From assembly GCA_943737045.1 (NCBI GenBank), contig CALSFV010000259.1:1-64000 (forward strand): a stretch of DNA of 64,000 bases, given 5' to 3'. Position numbers and translations under genes: made by a program. Below the pieces are notes generated by a model. That model saw only the letters and a list, made by a program, of their open reading frames with translations. It did not search any database and was not told the DNA's origin. This DNA comes from Parapristionchus giblindavisi (Eukaryota; Nematoda; Chromadorea; Rhabditida; Diplogasteridae). Positions within the stretch are counted from its first letter, which is position 1. Every line of letters begins with the position of its first letter. Below, in pieces: positions 24,911 through 38,642 of the stretch.

Positions 24911-27900
24911 ATGGACAACCTTCCGTCTCTCTACCAGAACAGTTCTATTCGTGATTTTATCACGCCAAAATCTCTTTCCAAACCGTCAGTTCGGGCAAAG
25001 TGCAATTGTGCCTCGGAGTTGTTGAGGAAAGTAGGATCATTGAGAAGAACTACACATGCCAATGGTAAATCCATTCTATGAACTGGTATTTATACTTGCA
25101 CTTGAAATTCGTTTTTAACAGGACAGAAAAAAAAAACATACTAAGAACGAGTATATTGACAGTTTTGTATTTGTATTTCAAAATTCATGATATGATATAG
25201 GTCTAAATGTACAAATATTGATCATCAATAAGCCTTTGTGATGAAGAGAATCATTCATTGCACTTTATTAACTGACCCATATATTTTAAAATTTAACTTT
25301 TAAAGTGCATGCAAACCTATACTTGTACATCTATTAATATTATTTATTATTTATTGCAGATAACGAGTACACAGTAATCACTAATCTCGAACTGGAATGG
25401 TCTCGTCTCTTCATGGAATATATTATCGGTAGTGCCACTTGTAATGCACACAATTGTTCTGCGGCTGGAGATGACATGATATGGTCAGTGTCTTTTTCTT
25501 CTTCTTCTTGTTCTTATTATTTATCAATATCTTTATTTATTTAATATTTCCACCAGAAATACGAATGCACAAAGTTATTCTTCGTTTCTTCTTCATCTTT
25601 CCACTCCACATATTCCATAATTGAATGACTTTTAGTCCCATATTTATTAATATTATTCAGGTACGTCCCCTTCTCCACGTCGGCGTCATTCTACATCGCC
25701 AATAACGTGAGTTCATCTTCTGTTTTGCTCTGTCTAAATTAATTGGTGGCTGCCACGACAAAATTGAAGCGGCGCCAGTGTATTAATGCTTCGTCGCACG
25801 AGAAGGAATATACGTCGTTGATTCGTGTGACAAGTGACAATTATCGGAGAATCTTCCTTAATTCTTCGCCTTTTCTCATCAGAATCGATTAAATGAAGGA
25901 GTGAGGACTGTTTGGATTGAAAAGACCGGAAGATGATGGTTTCCTCTCTGAGTCTCTGAGAGGCAAAAGAAGAAGACAATGTGGAGGAGAGAAACGAGAT
26001 CGATGAGAGTGTGAGAATGAATGGATAGAAGACATTTTGATGTGTCCATTTCACTTGTGTCCAATTCCCCACAGACTCACTACTACTAGGAATGAAAGGC
26101 GAGAGAGAGGAGAAAGACATTCGATGGTTGTTCCTCCTCGACCTAATCACATTTTCTTAAAGGAGTTATCCTTGCGTCTCTCCACACTGGTCTTTAATTG
26201 AGAGAGAACAGAGAAATATTATTTGAATTGAAGAGACCAATGGCAAGGGCTAAGATCTCATTAAGAGGTCTTAATGGGTACACTTCGATATGAGAGTCTA
26301 ATATACTATGGGGGTATGAATACTAATAGTCATTACAGAATCAAGTACAAGTGTTTCGAAGGCAGAGCAAGAACCAGCCGACGCCCGCTGATCCCAATTA
26401 CAACTGGGAGGAAACAGTATGCCTCAATCTGATTATGCAACAGGTAATCATTAACTTTGATTGAAAATGAATCCTTGAAAAAATGTTTAGCTAGAACAAA
26501 ATTTATGATTCACTGGCGACAATTTTTTTCATTTCTGCTCTCTCGTATCCATTGGTCTTTGAACTTTTATGTCGAATATGATATTTGTGGTGGTGATCGC
26601 TATACCATATAGCAATGCACCTAAGTTCTGTCCAGATATAATATCACTTTGTATGCTACAAGTATAGTTGATTGCCGGAGAACAGTTGATTTGAAATGAA
26701 AACAATCTGACGGCATGTTAGGTACATTGCTTACTCAAATGCATCATAAAATGGCATATTTTAAAGTATAATTTAAATTTATGTATTTACGAACATCGTG
26801 ATAGTAATATAACAAGAACAAACTGTACCAACAATAATATGATAATCAATAATACTATATGCATAATAGTGTGTACAATAAGTATGAGATTGATATGTAG
26901 GATATATTGGGGTAGGGGAGTAGATATGCATATGGGTGCAGTTGGGCGAGGAGAGGATGAGTTGGATAGTTTCCATTAGTATACTGTATCAAGGACTGAT
27001 TGGAATACGATAGTGCGGGGAGTATAATTCATATTATTGTGGGAATTACATAGTTGTACGTCATCGGTATACGTTTGGATGTGAACATAATGGAACGGCC
27101 GATATCAGATCAGATATGAACAGGGAAAAGTGAATGTGACCGTGCATAATGCCTTGTGGAACATCTGACAAGATGGGATGATATATTGTACGCCTAGGAT
27201 CAACAAAATCAAAGATCAAAGCAAAAGGAAAAATCGAAGGATCGAAGGATCGAAGGATCAAAGCAACCGACATAATGTACTAGACCAATATAGATCTGCC
27301 GATGCATATTACACTTTGCTCTTGTTTAAGTACAAAAATTTCCTCAAAATATTCAGAAATATAATTCATTTCTTTGAATAGGGAATACTAGATTACGGTA
27401 TTCTCTCTATTTATATTCATTGCAGTTGGACTTCTTCGTGACATGCGCAGTCTGTACCAAAACAAGTCCTCAGAATCTACAAATCATTAGGAAAAATATG
27501 CAACAGGTAAGAATCGTTCAATCGTTCATTAATCATCATTCAAGATTTTTTTTAGGTTTATCCCTCTCCGAGTAGACGTCGAATGGACAGTAAAGGAGAA
27601 CGAGAGGAAATTACTTTCCCTAAGATTTATTTTGCCATAGATGGCTTCGAAGAGGTACTTATCCCATCTTATCATTTATCGTACTGAAAAAAATAGACCA
27701 ATAAGTCAACGATCATCAAGAGAAGGCCATCCCATGACATTTTTAAAATAAATCATTCAATTATACTAATTAGTATATGCTATAAATGATGTGTCTAAGG
27801 TTTTCAACGATGTTATCGTGCGTGACGGAGAATGTGTTTGTGTTGAATTGGTAGCGAGAGATCGAGAAGGACAACGAGAGTCGGCAATCTTTCTCGGTTC

Positions 27901-29435
27901 TATCAAATACGAAGTGCTCAAGCAAGTATACGATACTAATGTAAGTCATCACTTTCATGACTACAGTATCGCTAATTGCCCAAAACAGTGGCTTCTTAGT
28001 TCATTTTCTTGCTGTAGAAGACGCAGCAAGTAATTGAAAAAAAACGAAAGCAATATACTATTAATTCCTTTAAGGCATCATCAACCTGGCAATGGGCTCA
28101 GAAATTGGTGAAACCAGGAGGAAGGCGGCAAGAGTTTGTGCGGATGAGAGGACCGAGAGGCAAAGGTTTCGCTGAAATGGCTGTGATGAGAGTGCCTAAT
28201 TGTGGATACGAAACACCTCTTGTTGAGCATTCCATGCAATTCCCTGACTTTGCCGCGGTATGTCATGCTTTTATCTATCTTGAAAGCAGGGAACAGAGTA
28301 TTGACTGATTGATAGAGATAAAAATATGAAGATAGAGATGATTATGATAGATAAGACAATGAAAAAATGCAAAACGATCGATGATGTATTTCATGGCACA
28401 TCTGATGTAATTAAGTTGATTGCCTGAAAAACATAATGAAAGGTTTTACGAGAGTACTATTAGCACAAAGGAGGGTGCAGTTCCGTGTTTATTTGAAGAA
28501 ATAAAAAAAATCATCACGAAAAAAAGAAAAAAAAAGAATATTAAAGCAAGAAAAGAAGAAAAAAGAAGAAAAAGAAAGAAAAAATCATCAGAAATCATTA
28601 CTATTACTGAACTATAATATGATCTTTATTACCAGGCTGAAAGCAAGTTCGGTCATCGTCGTATGAGTGAGACGAATCTGGCAGGGAAGGCGACTGTTCC
28701 TTCAAGAGCGGCCATGACTCCATCTGGGACTCAATCGGCCCGATCTCGACGATGGATGAGTGATAATGATTCATTGAATCAATGTCCCGAAGTAGAGGCC
28801 AATTCCATCGATGAAGGTTATTTAGTTTTGTTTAATTAATTTCTGTTGGACATAATATGAATAAGATACGAGCGAGAGACTAAAATATACTAATACTCAA
28901 ATGCACATGAATAAAATATAATTTTCTTATCGGAAAGGTAGAAGAGAGACGGAAGTGAAAATTCTGAATATGATTAGGATATTGAAAAAGTGTTGTATTA
29001 TTCATTACTCCGAGTATCCCTGGAATAGCTACATCATGGACTGTTTTACGACGAACCAGGAATTAGTCGAATCTTTCCAGAAATGATAGGATTAAAATAA
29101 AATGTTACATTTTAAATCAGTTATCGAAATTCCATGAATAATTCAGAATTAGACGAAGGTGTTCTGACTCGATTATGGTCCGTTCGAGGATTCGGTCAAG
29201 CGTGGCATTGGTTGAGAGAGAAGAAAAGAGCTGAATGTACTCCACTTAATGCATTCCTCACATATATTACACTCTCATGGACGGATATTCTCAATGGTAC
29301 ACAATATCCTGATATCCTTAATATCATGATTATCATAATTTAGATATGTTGAGTGATCATCATAAGAGACCTATCCTCACTTTCGAATTGGATGCCCCTC
29401 CTCCTGTTTCTTCTTCTTCTTCCACTACACAATAA
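24911..29435 (+). CDS. KIAA0930/C22orf9 homologue (DUF2045-type, 11 exons, about 451 aa)
   Basis: Conserved animal protein of unknown biochemical role, probably intracellular since no signal peptide or membrane segment is seen. Exons: 24911-25064, 25360-25483, 25661-25706, 26339-26443, 27426-27506, 27556-27654, 27800-27940, 28075-28257, 28636-28816, 29147-29296, 29344-29435, all in phase (1356 nt). Blocks recognisable from the human protein, by recollection, include DPNYNWEETVCLNLIMQ, LDFFVTCAVCT, SPSRRRMDSKGE, CVCVELVA, EFVRMRGPRGKGFAEMAV and, near the end, FLTYITL and RPILTFE. The region between (about residues 310-390) is Ser/Arg-rich with RRMSETN and RRWMSDND, which look like basophilic kinase and 14-3-3-type sites. 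The N-terminal 50 aa and the Ser-rich C-terminus are less conserved. The start ATG is the first in-frame methionine of exon 1. Its stop codon lies within an AATAAA. Confidence 0.9.
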
Positions 29436-32400
29436 AGATCACACATTCCTACTCCTTCCTTCATCCTTTTCGACTTTTATTCATTTTCACAGCACATATT
29501 TCTTCTTCTTCTTCTTCTTCATCTCGTCTTCCACCTCCCCATTGAACATAACCATCATCTTCTCCCTTCATCCATCCATCCATTCATCCCATCCCCCCTC
29601 CTCTCATTCCACTCACTGTAACATTATTTATTCATGATTTATCATAGAGTAGTACATTCCCAGTGAATACTATAATATATTGTAAACTTGTCATAGACTA
29701 GCGTACCCACCATGTAGACAGCTAAGCACAACCTACAATTGCACACTAAATGTGTCCTTAGGATATGTATACTAAACCCGTTATTATGTAGATTTGAGAA
29801 ATGAAAGAAGCACTCCTACACAATATATTGAAAAGGTCATTTTAATTGGTCTCCGATTGCCATTCTCTTGTGATCTCATACCATCTCTACTTCTTATAAT
29901 TCCTATCCAACCCTTCTCTACTCTTTCCATTTATTCTTTTCCTTTCCATATTTCGATCGTTCCAAGTCCAGGTTGTAAATTTCATCCCATTTCTCTTCTC
30001 CGGCGACTATCGAGATCATTCCGTTTCACATTATAAATTCCGTCGTCTCGCCAACTTTTCCCGAATACATATTATGTTTTCTATCTCTCTCTCTGTCTCT
30101 CGTGACCACAATAAACATTTACCACCTACGTGTGACGACCGATATAGTATATCAGAATAGAAGAAGATTCATGCTTATATTGCATTCGTTGTTTGAGTGA
30201 TCAAGATTAATATTGAGAAAAGGGAAGCGTTCTTCTCTATTAATTATTTCTCTGCATATTCATTCTTCTCTCATTTCAAATGATCTACGAGCCTCTTTCA
30301 TTATATTTCTCTATTAATCAGTCTTTAAAATATATTAAATTTCATACGCAATACCATGTGCGATATGGATAAATGTGAGGTGTTATTGAAGAGAATGAAA
30401 TTGTCTACAGTAAAAGGAGGTGGATTCTACTGGAGAGACGACATAATTACATATATAGGGAAAATAGATTGAAAAAGAGCCACAATATGTACATCAATAT
30501 GGTCCTTCACATGTATGTTCCATGTCTATTCAATGAAAAAATCATCAATACTTTACATATTCATAGATCATATTAGTTTCTCAATCTCTCTATCATCCCT
30601 ATCGTTTCTCCCACTCTCGTTTCTCTTTCTAAAGGTCTCGTTCAAAAGACATATCATTCCCGGCTCCAGTTTTTTTCTTCATTTTTATATAGCAGTCGTT
30701 GTCCGTCAAAAAACGAAGAAGGCATAAATAATTCGGAATCCACTGAAATCTGTGACAAGTCACGAACACCTTTTTCTCCATGGATAAGCTCCACCCTTTA
30801 TGTATGGGATAAGTGCATATGGGCTAGTGCGCAAGACCATTATTCGCTCTATTTTATCCCTCTAATCATAGTCTTTGCTCTGTTATTTTTCATTTCTGGT
30901 TACTTCATATTCCTTACTTTCATTGGTCTCCAAAGTATATCATCATTATAGTACATCCCGAGCTAATTAGAAACTTACACTCTCTCGCTTTCTTTGCATG
31001 TGAGAGTGTGTTGCCAGTAAAATTAGTTTGTGGTGTGCCTTTAAGTAATGGGGGTAAGTGAATTATTCCAGTCGACTTTTCTACATCATCTTCTCTTCGA
31101 GTCCTCTTTTATGAGGGCCTCAACGAACCTGAAAGAAATTGTCTCAGGAGAGATCCATTAACCACTACATTGTTCTCTTTACCTTCCAGTGGATCATAGC
31201 TCCTAAACAAAACATTTGATCATGCTCTTTATGCATCGTTTCTCATCGTACTCTTCACGTCTTTCGTTCTCCTTATTCATTATCGTGACATAGTCCTATT
31301 TCCTTCATTGTCTCGCTGATCCCTAAGAACATACCATCCATCTCTCTTCTCCTTCCCCTTCTAATTCTCTTATTTTCTTCTTTGTCCTATTCTCTGACTA
31401 ATTGGTGTTGATGCATCCAAAATAGTGCATTCTACGTGATTTTCATAAATTCATCTGTGAATTTGCTGAAAACAGTTCGGATGAATTGTTTACTGTAAGA
31501 ATAGTTTTGGGTGCAATTGCTCTCAGGAATACTTTTCAGCAAATTTGTTGGTAGGAATGAGTACAGAGGAGTTTACCGATCAACGATAGTCTGGATGAAT
31601 TTTCATTCTGTTATTGTATGCCATTCTATTAACGATTCTATTAGAGCCATTTTGTTTTGTGTGAATGAGGTCTTTTCAATCAAAGGAAGGCTTTTCTTCT
31701 CCATTGGAATGTACGCTGAGGAGCGAATGAGGTTGAGATGAATCAAAAGGGTAAAATGAATGAAATTGAGACGAAAAAAGAAAATGAGAAGACTTATACT
31801 GGGAAAGGCAAGAAAGGTCTTCGGTGTCGCGGAATGAGACCTTCATTTGGTGTTTGATTCGGATCTGCGGAAGGGTTATGTGATATGAGTAGTAGTAGTT
31901 GTAATAGAAATATGCCGTCGTTTACGTTCTTTCTATTTATCCAGAGGCATATTTCTCTCTATATATATTCCGCTCTCTTATCCATCAGTTATGGAAGTAA
32001 TTGACTCCACCCCTTTTCATTGGGGGCTTCATTCACTATCTTCTTCTTCATATTCTTCGTATCGTTCACTATCTCTTTCCAATACCACTAAGTATTATAT
32101 CTCCGTTCATCCTCATATACACTACTTATCTTTCAAGCTTTCTCGAAATTCTTGTACATCTGTCCAATTTGCACCCCCCCTTCTCCTCTTGTTCTTTATG
32201 TTTCTTCGTTTCCAATTCATCACTTAGCTAGTCATCGTTAGCAACACGTGGAACACAGAGAGATAGGCCTTCTGTCTTGTTCTTAGCCCCATCTCTACCT
32301 TTTACTCTTCTTTTTCACTTCAACGAGATATACCAATTATCTATGAGCACTTCAGGCGGCCTACGCACTTTATGGACTTAAAAATCTGAAAAAAAAACTT

Positions 32401-33504
32401 TCCTAACAAAAACACGATTAAAAAGGAGGAACTATGGTCTAACTCAATCTCGTCATTATTTCCTTCTTCCTATTTTTCTGATCGCACTACTGTTTTCTAC
32501 CTGGTCCATCTCCTGCGTCTCCGATGTCATTTCAGAACAAAACAACAAATTGTGTCCTGCTGACTACTACGAAAATTCGCGTGTCTACTCTCAATTTAAA
32601 CTAGTTTTGTTTGTTTTTACCTTCTAGTAGATATTAAATTCGGCTCTTCTTAGAACACTTCAATGTGCTTGACATTTTTACCTCTCCTCTTTCTGCTATA
32701 GACTGACTAGTACACACAAAACGAGAATGAAAAGGTTGAAAGTCGTCCTCCCCCATTTCACTCTAATTACATTTTCAGATCCAGAGGTCATCTCAGAGTT
32801 TTCTTTTCTGCTCTTAGAATATTTGAGTCCCAGACTCCGCCCCCTTTTGAATATCTATTAAATAAGCTTGTTGATGCGAAATTAAGCTGGGGTGCAAATA
32901 AAACCGTGTCCTTTTCTTTTCTTCTTTCATTTACTCTTCTCGGCTCCGTATTCCGTTAATACTCTTCTTCTTCTTCGTCTACTTCTTCTTTTTCCTACAT
33001 CTTCGTCTCTCTAACTAAACTTGAATATGACTACCGCCTGTCAAAAGTCAATTAGTCAATAGAAGTCTCTTCTCGTCTCTTTTTGCATGTATGCCTTTCA
33101 TGTCATCATAATACAAACTCATCCAAATATCTCGGTACGACCTTTCCACATGAGACTCTCTTTGCCTTTCCGCAGTATTGCTTACATTTTTCTGATATTA
33201 TTTATCTGCGTATCAAGTTCAAAGGTTTATTTTGGATACGACGCATATTTTATAATTCTGTTCCAAAAGATACCTCTCACGTAGTTTTCGTGTCACAAAC
33301 TCGTCATATGACTGTTGACATGAAATTTGAGTCGTTCCTCCAATGACTTATTACATGTCTCTCTTACTCTCTGAACTTCTCAGAGGTACGGGTGCTCATT
33401 AAACAAATTCGTCATTACACAATTATATGACTAATCATTTCTATATTATTTTTAAGACCATTTTTATATTTTGAACGGGCAGATTCTTAAAGAACCGATC
33501 AACC
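29436..33504. other. Gene-poor non-coding region
   Basis: Pyrimidine-rich tracts (29440-29620, 29880-30010, 31330-31400, 32020-32220) alternate with AT-rich sequence. Apparent open frames are low-complexity Ser/Phe/Leu/Pro translations. I found no exon with conserved protein similarity. The 3' UTR of the KIAA0930 homologue should occupy the first few hundred bases. Confidence 0.6.
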
Positions 33505-33708
33505 ATGGCGCTTGTTAGGAACAAATTTTTCAGAATGGTTTTTCTCGCCTTTTGCTTGCATAATATCATGACCGTGGTTGGTGCTCACTACCACACGTTA
33601 TTGGTACCACTGGTCCCCGTGGTTCCGGTACAGTACACAAAACAAATCTTCTCAATGGGAATATGTAATTTAGACGCCGGAGAAGCGAGAGGAACTATGA
33701 TTGAGTAG
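33505..33708 (+). CDS. Hypothetical small secreted protein (67 aa), weak
   Basis: A single-exon frame starts with a plausible signal peptide (MALVRNKFFRMVFLAFCLH) and continues with a short Leu/Val/Pro-rich segment (LLVPLVPVVPVQY). There is no family resemblance, no clear acceptor before it, and it ends 28 bp before a MITE insertion. It may be a chance frame; an orphan secreted peptide is the alternative. Confidence 0.2.
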   Translation: MALVRNKFFRMVFLAFCLHNIMTVVGAHYHTLLVPLVPVVPVQYTKQIFSMGICNLDAGEARGTMIE

Positions 33709-33738
33709 GAGCAAACCAGTACGTTAGATCGAAATTAA

Positions 33739-34205
33739 TGCAGTGTTCAGAACTTGGAAAATGCACGAAAATGCGGAAAATGCTGTTCAGAAGTTCAGCC
33801 GGAAAATGCTCTGAAAATGCTCATTTTCGAGGATATTAAGCAAATTTTAATGGTTTTTTTGTTTAATATCAACGTTTATTGGTCGCAAACAGTGTTATGG
33901 ACGAATTTTATTGATGATAAGTGATATTTTTAAATATGGACTCGCTAGGTTGATTTTTCGCAGAATTTTCGTTGATTTTCGGCTAAAAGTGCTCAAAAAA
34001 GGATCCTGCGATATTTATTTCAGCAGCATACTTTATAAATGACCTAATTTAGTTGTTTTCCATGAAACAACGAGGTTCAACGCTTTTAAAGTGTATAAAA
34101 CCATCTTTTTCGATCCAAAATCGAGCATTTTCGAGCATTTTCCACCTGAACTTTTGAACAGCATTTTCCGCATTTTCTTGCATTTTCCAAGTTCTGAACA
34201 CAGCA
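33739..34205. mobile_element. Foldback MITE, 467 bp, with 90-nt inverted arms
   Basis: The left arm 33739-33828 and right arm 34116-34205 are long imperfect inverted repeats. Both begin TGC(A/T)GTGTTCAGAACTTGG and carry repeated GGAAAATGC motifs. The element is flanked on each side by TAA (33736-33738 and 34206-34208), consistent with a 3-bp target duplication of PIF/Harbinger type (TWA). There is no transposase frame, so it is non-autonomous. The open frames seen across the arms are artefacts of the repeat. Confidence 0.8.
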
Positions 34206-34497
34206 TAAGCCGATACGAATCTTTTTTTAAAATTTATCATTTTCGATTTTTCTTTCAAAAAATCGACATCTTTTAAAATTTGCCGATCCGCACCGTGATT
34301 TCACCAGATAATAAGAGATCAGACAAATTTGCAAACATAGCGTAAATTTTATAAAAAAGTTTAACATTTTAAAACTTTTTTTTCCGATTTTTCGATGTTC
34401 TCAGCAAAACGGAATAGTAGGCTATACAAGTCACGCTGTATGTTTGTCAAATATACATAACAGTGTTGGAAGTATATCTGCCTTATTCTTTTTTTTT

Positions 34498-35280
34498 CAG
34501 CGAAGTTATGATTTTTCCTGCGAGGTAGTGCCTGAGCTACGGAAATATCGAAATGTTTGCAGGGTGATCATGGGAGGTATGAATGCAAAACTGGAAAATA
34601 GACTTCCGGAAGAAACTATTTTGGGATTTTGTATTTGGGTATCGCAACCATCTATAGTTCTCTCTTTAAAAAAATGCAACGTGAACCCATTTTTGTTCTT
34701 TCTGTTTGTCTCTTTCCTTAGAATTGAGGAGAAAAGGCGGCGACGCTATGCAAAAAACTCAAACTTCGTGAGGATAATATCAGAAAAAAAATCTATGTCA
34801 CACGTGGGTTTAACTACATCTCGCATCGATTTCATTATCTAACCGAGGGATTTCCCGGTTAAGGATGTGGATGTAGTCAACAAGGTCGATTTCACTTCGG
34901 ATTAAATGGTGATGTCCGCTTTCAATGAGGATAAGCGGTCGACTCGGAGGGGCGAAAGATGGAGGAGTGATTTACCATCCTTAACACGCACATCTCTAAC
35001 TGCATCACCCCTCCGTCTTCTCTTTCTGAATGTCTCTAAGGCTTTTGACACAGTTCTATGTTACTCAGTCCTCGCTGATTCAGAACTGGATGGAGTTCAC
35101 TCCACATCCTTTCGTTTCTTGCAGGCGCTCTGGAAGAGCAAGTTCTGTAGTCGTCAGTGGTAGTTCTATGGTTTTCAATCAAGGAGAGAGGTGCGCCAGC
35201 AATATGGTTTTAAACCGTGCTTATTCGTGGATACGGTCTTCCGTGGTCTCAACTGCGGAATGAAAGGAATTCATATAGAT
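34498..35280 (+). pseudogene. Decayed non-LTR (LINE/RTE-like) retrotransposon fragment
   Basis: The frame at about 34501-34680 contains VIMGGMNAKLENRLPEE, resembling the (G)DFNAK motif of the exonuclease-endonuclease-phosphatase domain of RTE-like elements. About 400 bp further, a second frame reads LLFLNVSKAFDTV, resembling the reverse transcriptase motif LLFLDFSKAFDTV, and then shifts frame to SSVVVSGSSMVFNQGE, a possible continuation towards the GVRQG-type motif. Stops, frameshifts and missing intervening RT sequence show that the copy is dead. Clade assignment is approximate. Confidence 0.6.
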
Positions 35281-35558
35281 GACGATTATCTCCTTCACCT
35301 GACGACTACGTTCTAATTTCGCATGCTGTTTGCCAAATATAATATATGGTATCATGACTAGAAAGTGAATTATGGAAGATGTGTAAATGGTGCTAAATCT
35401 GAGGCTCTCGCTACCAACGCCAATTGAATACCAGTCAATGTAGCAAACCAACAAAAGGATAAAGTGGTGGGTTGGGGTACATGTCACACTAGTTCGACTC
35501 GATGATGCAATTCTTTTTGCACTTTTTATGTACAGTACAGCGGAATCCCCCCGTGAAA

Positions 35559-35589
35559 ATGGGCGCCCCGGGAGACCCGGGGAGCCCAT
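35559..35589. repeat. GC-rich hairpin
   Basis: ATGGGCGCCCCGGG and CCCGGGGAGCCCAT form a 14-bp stem with a single mismatch and a 3-nt AGA loop. It stands out from the AT-rich surroundings and may be the core of a degraded transposon. Confidence 0.8.
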
Positions 35590-38500
35590 GAGGCCCCTCG
35601 ATTTTTTACACTTTGAATGATGAATATCAGCCTTTCAAATTGTTTGCGTTGTTTTACTCCACAGTTGACGGAATTTATCAAAGACATTTTGGAATTTTTA
35701 AATGCTTGTCAACGGAATTGTGCTAAGAAAAAGAAATGCTGGGAAGATTTCACTTTGCGATAGAATTTGCCGAGTGTGCGCGAGTTATGCCAAATTTTTC
35801 GCGCTGCATTTGCCAAAAATTAATAAAAATTATAATTTTCAATATTTTTTCTCAGGCTACGTAATTTATAAAATTCAAAATTTCGTTTCATTCAATTTGC
35901 AAGTTACAGTAATGAAATTATTTTATTAGAACGTGAGGTAGTCGATAACAAAGGACTTGATACAGAAAGATTTTTGGTATTTGAATCATAGAATAAATGA
36001 TCGATGTCACAAAGGGTAGAATAAATGCTACGGGGTAGAGATCAGTTTTCGTGCATTTGCACGATAACTTCGACAATGTTCGATGTTAACATTCTGCGCG
36101 ATTTTGATAAATAATTTCGTACAAAGTCGTGCATTTGGGAATCATTTTCAAGCCATTTTCAGGCTTTACATCGGTTGTTTTTAACCGGTAATTCAATGAA
36201 AATAAATGAGAATAAACTTTTTTCGTTAGCGGTAGAGTCTGAAGTTGTTTGAAAGGACAGCCCCCCCCCCTCCGAAAACGAGATACGAGGAAGCAACATG
36301 ATGGAGAGATGTCTTTGTCAAATTAGCCGCCCTTCAATTTCTTCATGTCGCTATTACGATCTCAAGTAATGAAAAATTTTCACTGCAACTCAGCCGATAT
36401 AACAATATTCGAAAAACATTTTAAAAATTTAAAACTTAATTTTATAACGGGATCGCAACACGCCGGTACATTTTGAAAAGAAAATCGAAGGAAAAGATTT
36501 TGAAAAGAAAATCGAAAATCAAAATATTTAAAAAAATGGTTTCAAGCGACTTAATTCGATCTAATATGTGCTTCCCCTCAATTTTAGTTCCTCAGAAAAG
36601 AATGACAGTCGTCTCTCTTTGCGAATTTTGTTTTAGGTTTCGTACTGGTTTTATCTAAAAAAATTGTGAAAGAAAAATTTACATCATTTAAATGATGAGC
36701 AATTCTTCAAGCATGTTTCGTATCGTATATACTTCACTGTACTTAGACAAGGCGGTTTGTTTATGTAGTTTGTTTATAATATAATAGAAATACCGTCGAA
36801 ACGAGAAAAAAGATGTCCGAGGCGTAATAGAACAGAATGTCTAAATCTCTTTCAACAAAAATAATGTCTTATAATTCCTAATTCTCATTTCTTCCTCATT
36901 CCTCTTTTTTCCTCATTTTCCTTTCTTTTTTTCTTTTTTTCCTTCATTCCTCATAATTCCGCTGTCGATTCTAATTATAAACATACAGTATTCTTCTAAT
37001 TACAACAGTGTTCTTCTAATTAGTATTGAGTACATTTGCATTATTTGCAAATCCATTATTTGTTCTTTTAATAGTGAATATTAGAGATTAGATCAACCCG
37101 AGCTTGATCGTTTAGCAGCATTTCATTAGTAGCTTATTTTATCCAGAATTTCAGTTTTTTATCAAGAAAACATTCTATCTAACATAAAAAATGAGCCCTC
37201 ATTCATTGTGTCGAACTATGCTCGCGGATATTTTACATTGAATTCTGTTCGAACGACACAATTTAAAACCAATATGATTAATATCCTAGAATGATTAAAG
37301 ATCCTAGAATCTTCTACTTCTTCCTTTTAATTTAGTTTTGGCGGCATGTGCTTACTGTATTAGCTGTTGGTTTAACTTCCTCACATCTCTTTAGCTCATC
37401 TCTTCTTTTCTCGCTGTCTACCTTTCTGTTTCCATTATTCGATAAGCTTTTGTTTTGGCTCTATTTCGTGCAATTTCTAATGAGTCTTTGCACGGTTTTT
37501 GCTCCACTGTTCGCCGTCCAAAATCCACATCCTCTATATCCATTTCCCATCCAACTGCCCAATCCCCCAATCAAAATTGGTCATCCATAAATTGATCATT
37601 GCTCCCTTTTGTCTTAAGTAGAACATAATCGTACAAAGAGCATTACTGGAAATATATAATTTGTGGTTGGCATGAACTTATTGGTGTGGAAAAAGACAGT
37701 TAAAGAACTCTATAAGAGGCTGATCAATGTAGATATCTAATGGTTCTTCAATCACTGTTGATTTGTTTCAAAATAATATAAAAAAGAACATGACATAAGG
37801 AAGTGCAATGTCTTGAACATGAGAAACCCTTATGTATTCACTTCCGATTGTCTCCCATTTCTCAGAAATGAAAGACATTGCTTTCACCCACTACTTCTTT
37901 CCTACCTTTTTACTCCTCCCCCAGGACAAACTTCCTCCCTTTTCACTTTACCTTTGCCGCTCCTCCCACTATATCTTCTTCTCATCTAAAACGTTCCTGT
38001 CATTCCAGGCAATATTTTATTCTAAAGTCTTCTTTATACTGTTTTGTCCTTTTTCTCATTTCGAGGTACGACAAATCATTCAGACTAATCTTCTCTAGAA
38101 GGTCTTCCCTCTTCTGTCTCCTCCCCCTCCGACGTCCCTCAGTTCAGTCCACTTTCTCTGCCCCTCCTCCTTTCTCAAATTGGTTCTATATACGATACTT
38201 TCTCTATTAGGATCATCTTCACTCAATTTCGCCATTCTTCTCTTCCTCCTCTCAATCTGAGTTCGTCTTCGTCCCTATAGTTGTCTTCGTTTCTCGGGCT
38301 ATTTTCTCCGAATACGATGAACCTTTATCCAAATAGAATACAAGTCCAATGGATGGACGAGAGAGGGTATTGTCCTTCTCAGTCTCTCTTTCTCCCCCGT
38401 CTGAACTCTTTCCTATCCCTTGCCTCCATCCTCTCGGTTCAATCATGAATAGGTGCCGTTTTATTCTCTCGCTTCCTTCGACTCTGCCTGTTCACTCCGC

Positions 38501-38592
38501 CGTTTTCTATTCAACTTTTACTGTCGTGCTCGCTCACTATTCATTCACTGACGGAAAAATCCCCCCAGATTAAGGCTATTTTCTTTTGGTAA

Positions 38593-38642
38593 GGTACCCA
38601 CCGGGGAAAATTCCAGTAAATGAATTATTCCCGGTGGATCCT
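38593..38642. repeat. Foldback around CCACCGGG near the GPCR start
   Basis: GGTACCCACCGGGGAA at 38593-38608 pairs with TTCCCGGTGGATCC at 38628-38641, with a short AT-rich loop. It ends about 80 nt upstream of the GPCR ATG. A similar CCGGTGGAT core occurs in the foldback at 45654-45701. Confidence 0.6.

Noticed and set aside
34049..34276. Overlapping open frames on both strands (61-69 aa)
   Set aside because: They lie across the right arm of the MITE; the apparent coding is due to the repeated GAAAATGC motif.
37348..37590. Hydrophobic 80-aa frame
   Set aside because: It starts at a GTG, lacks acceptor or donor context and resembles no family; likely chance in a T-rich tract.
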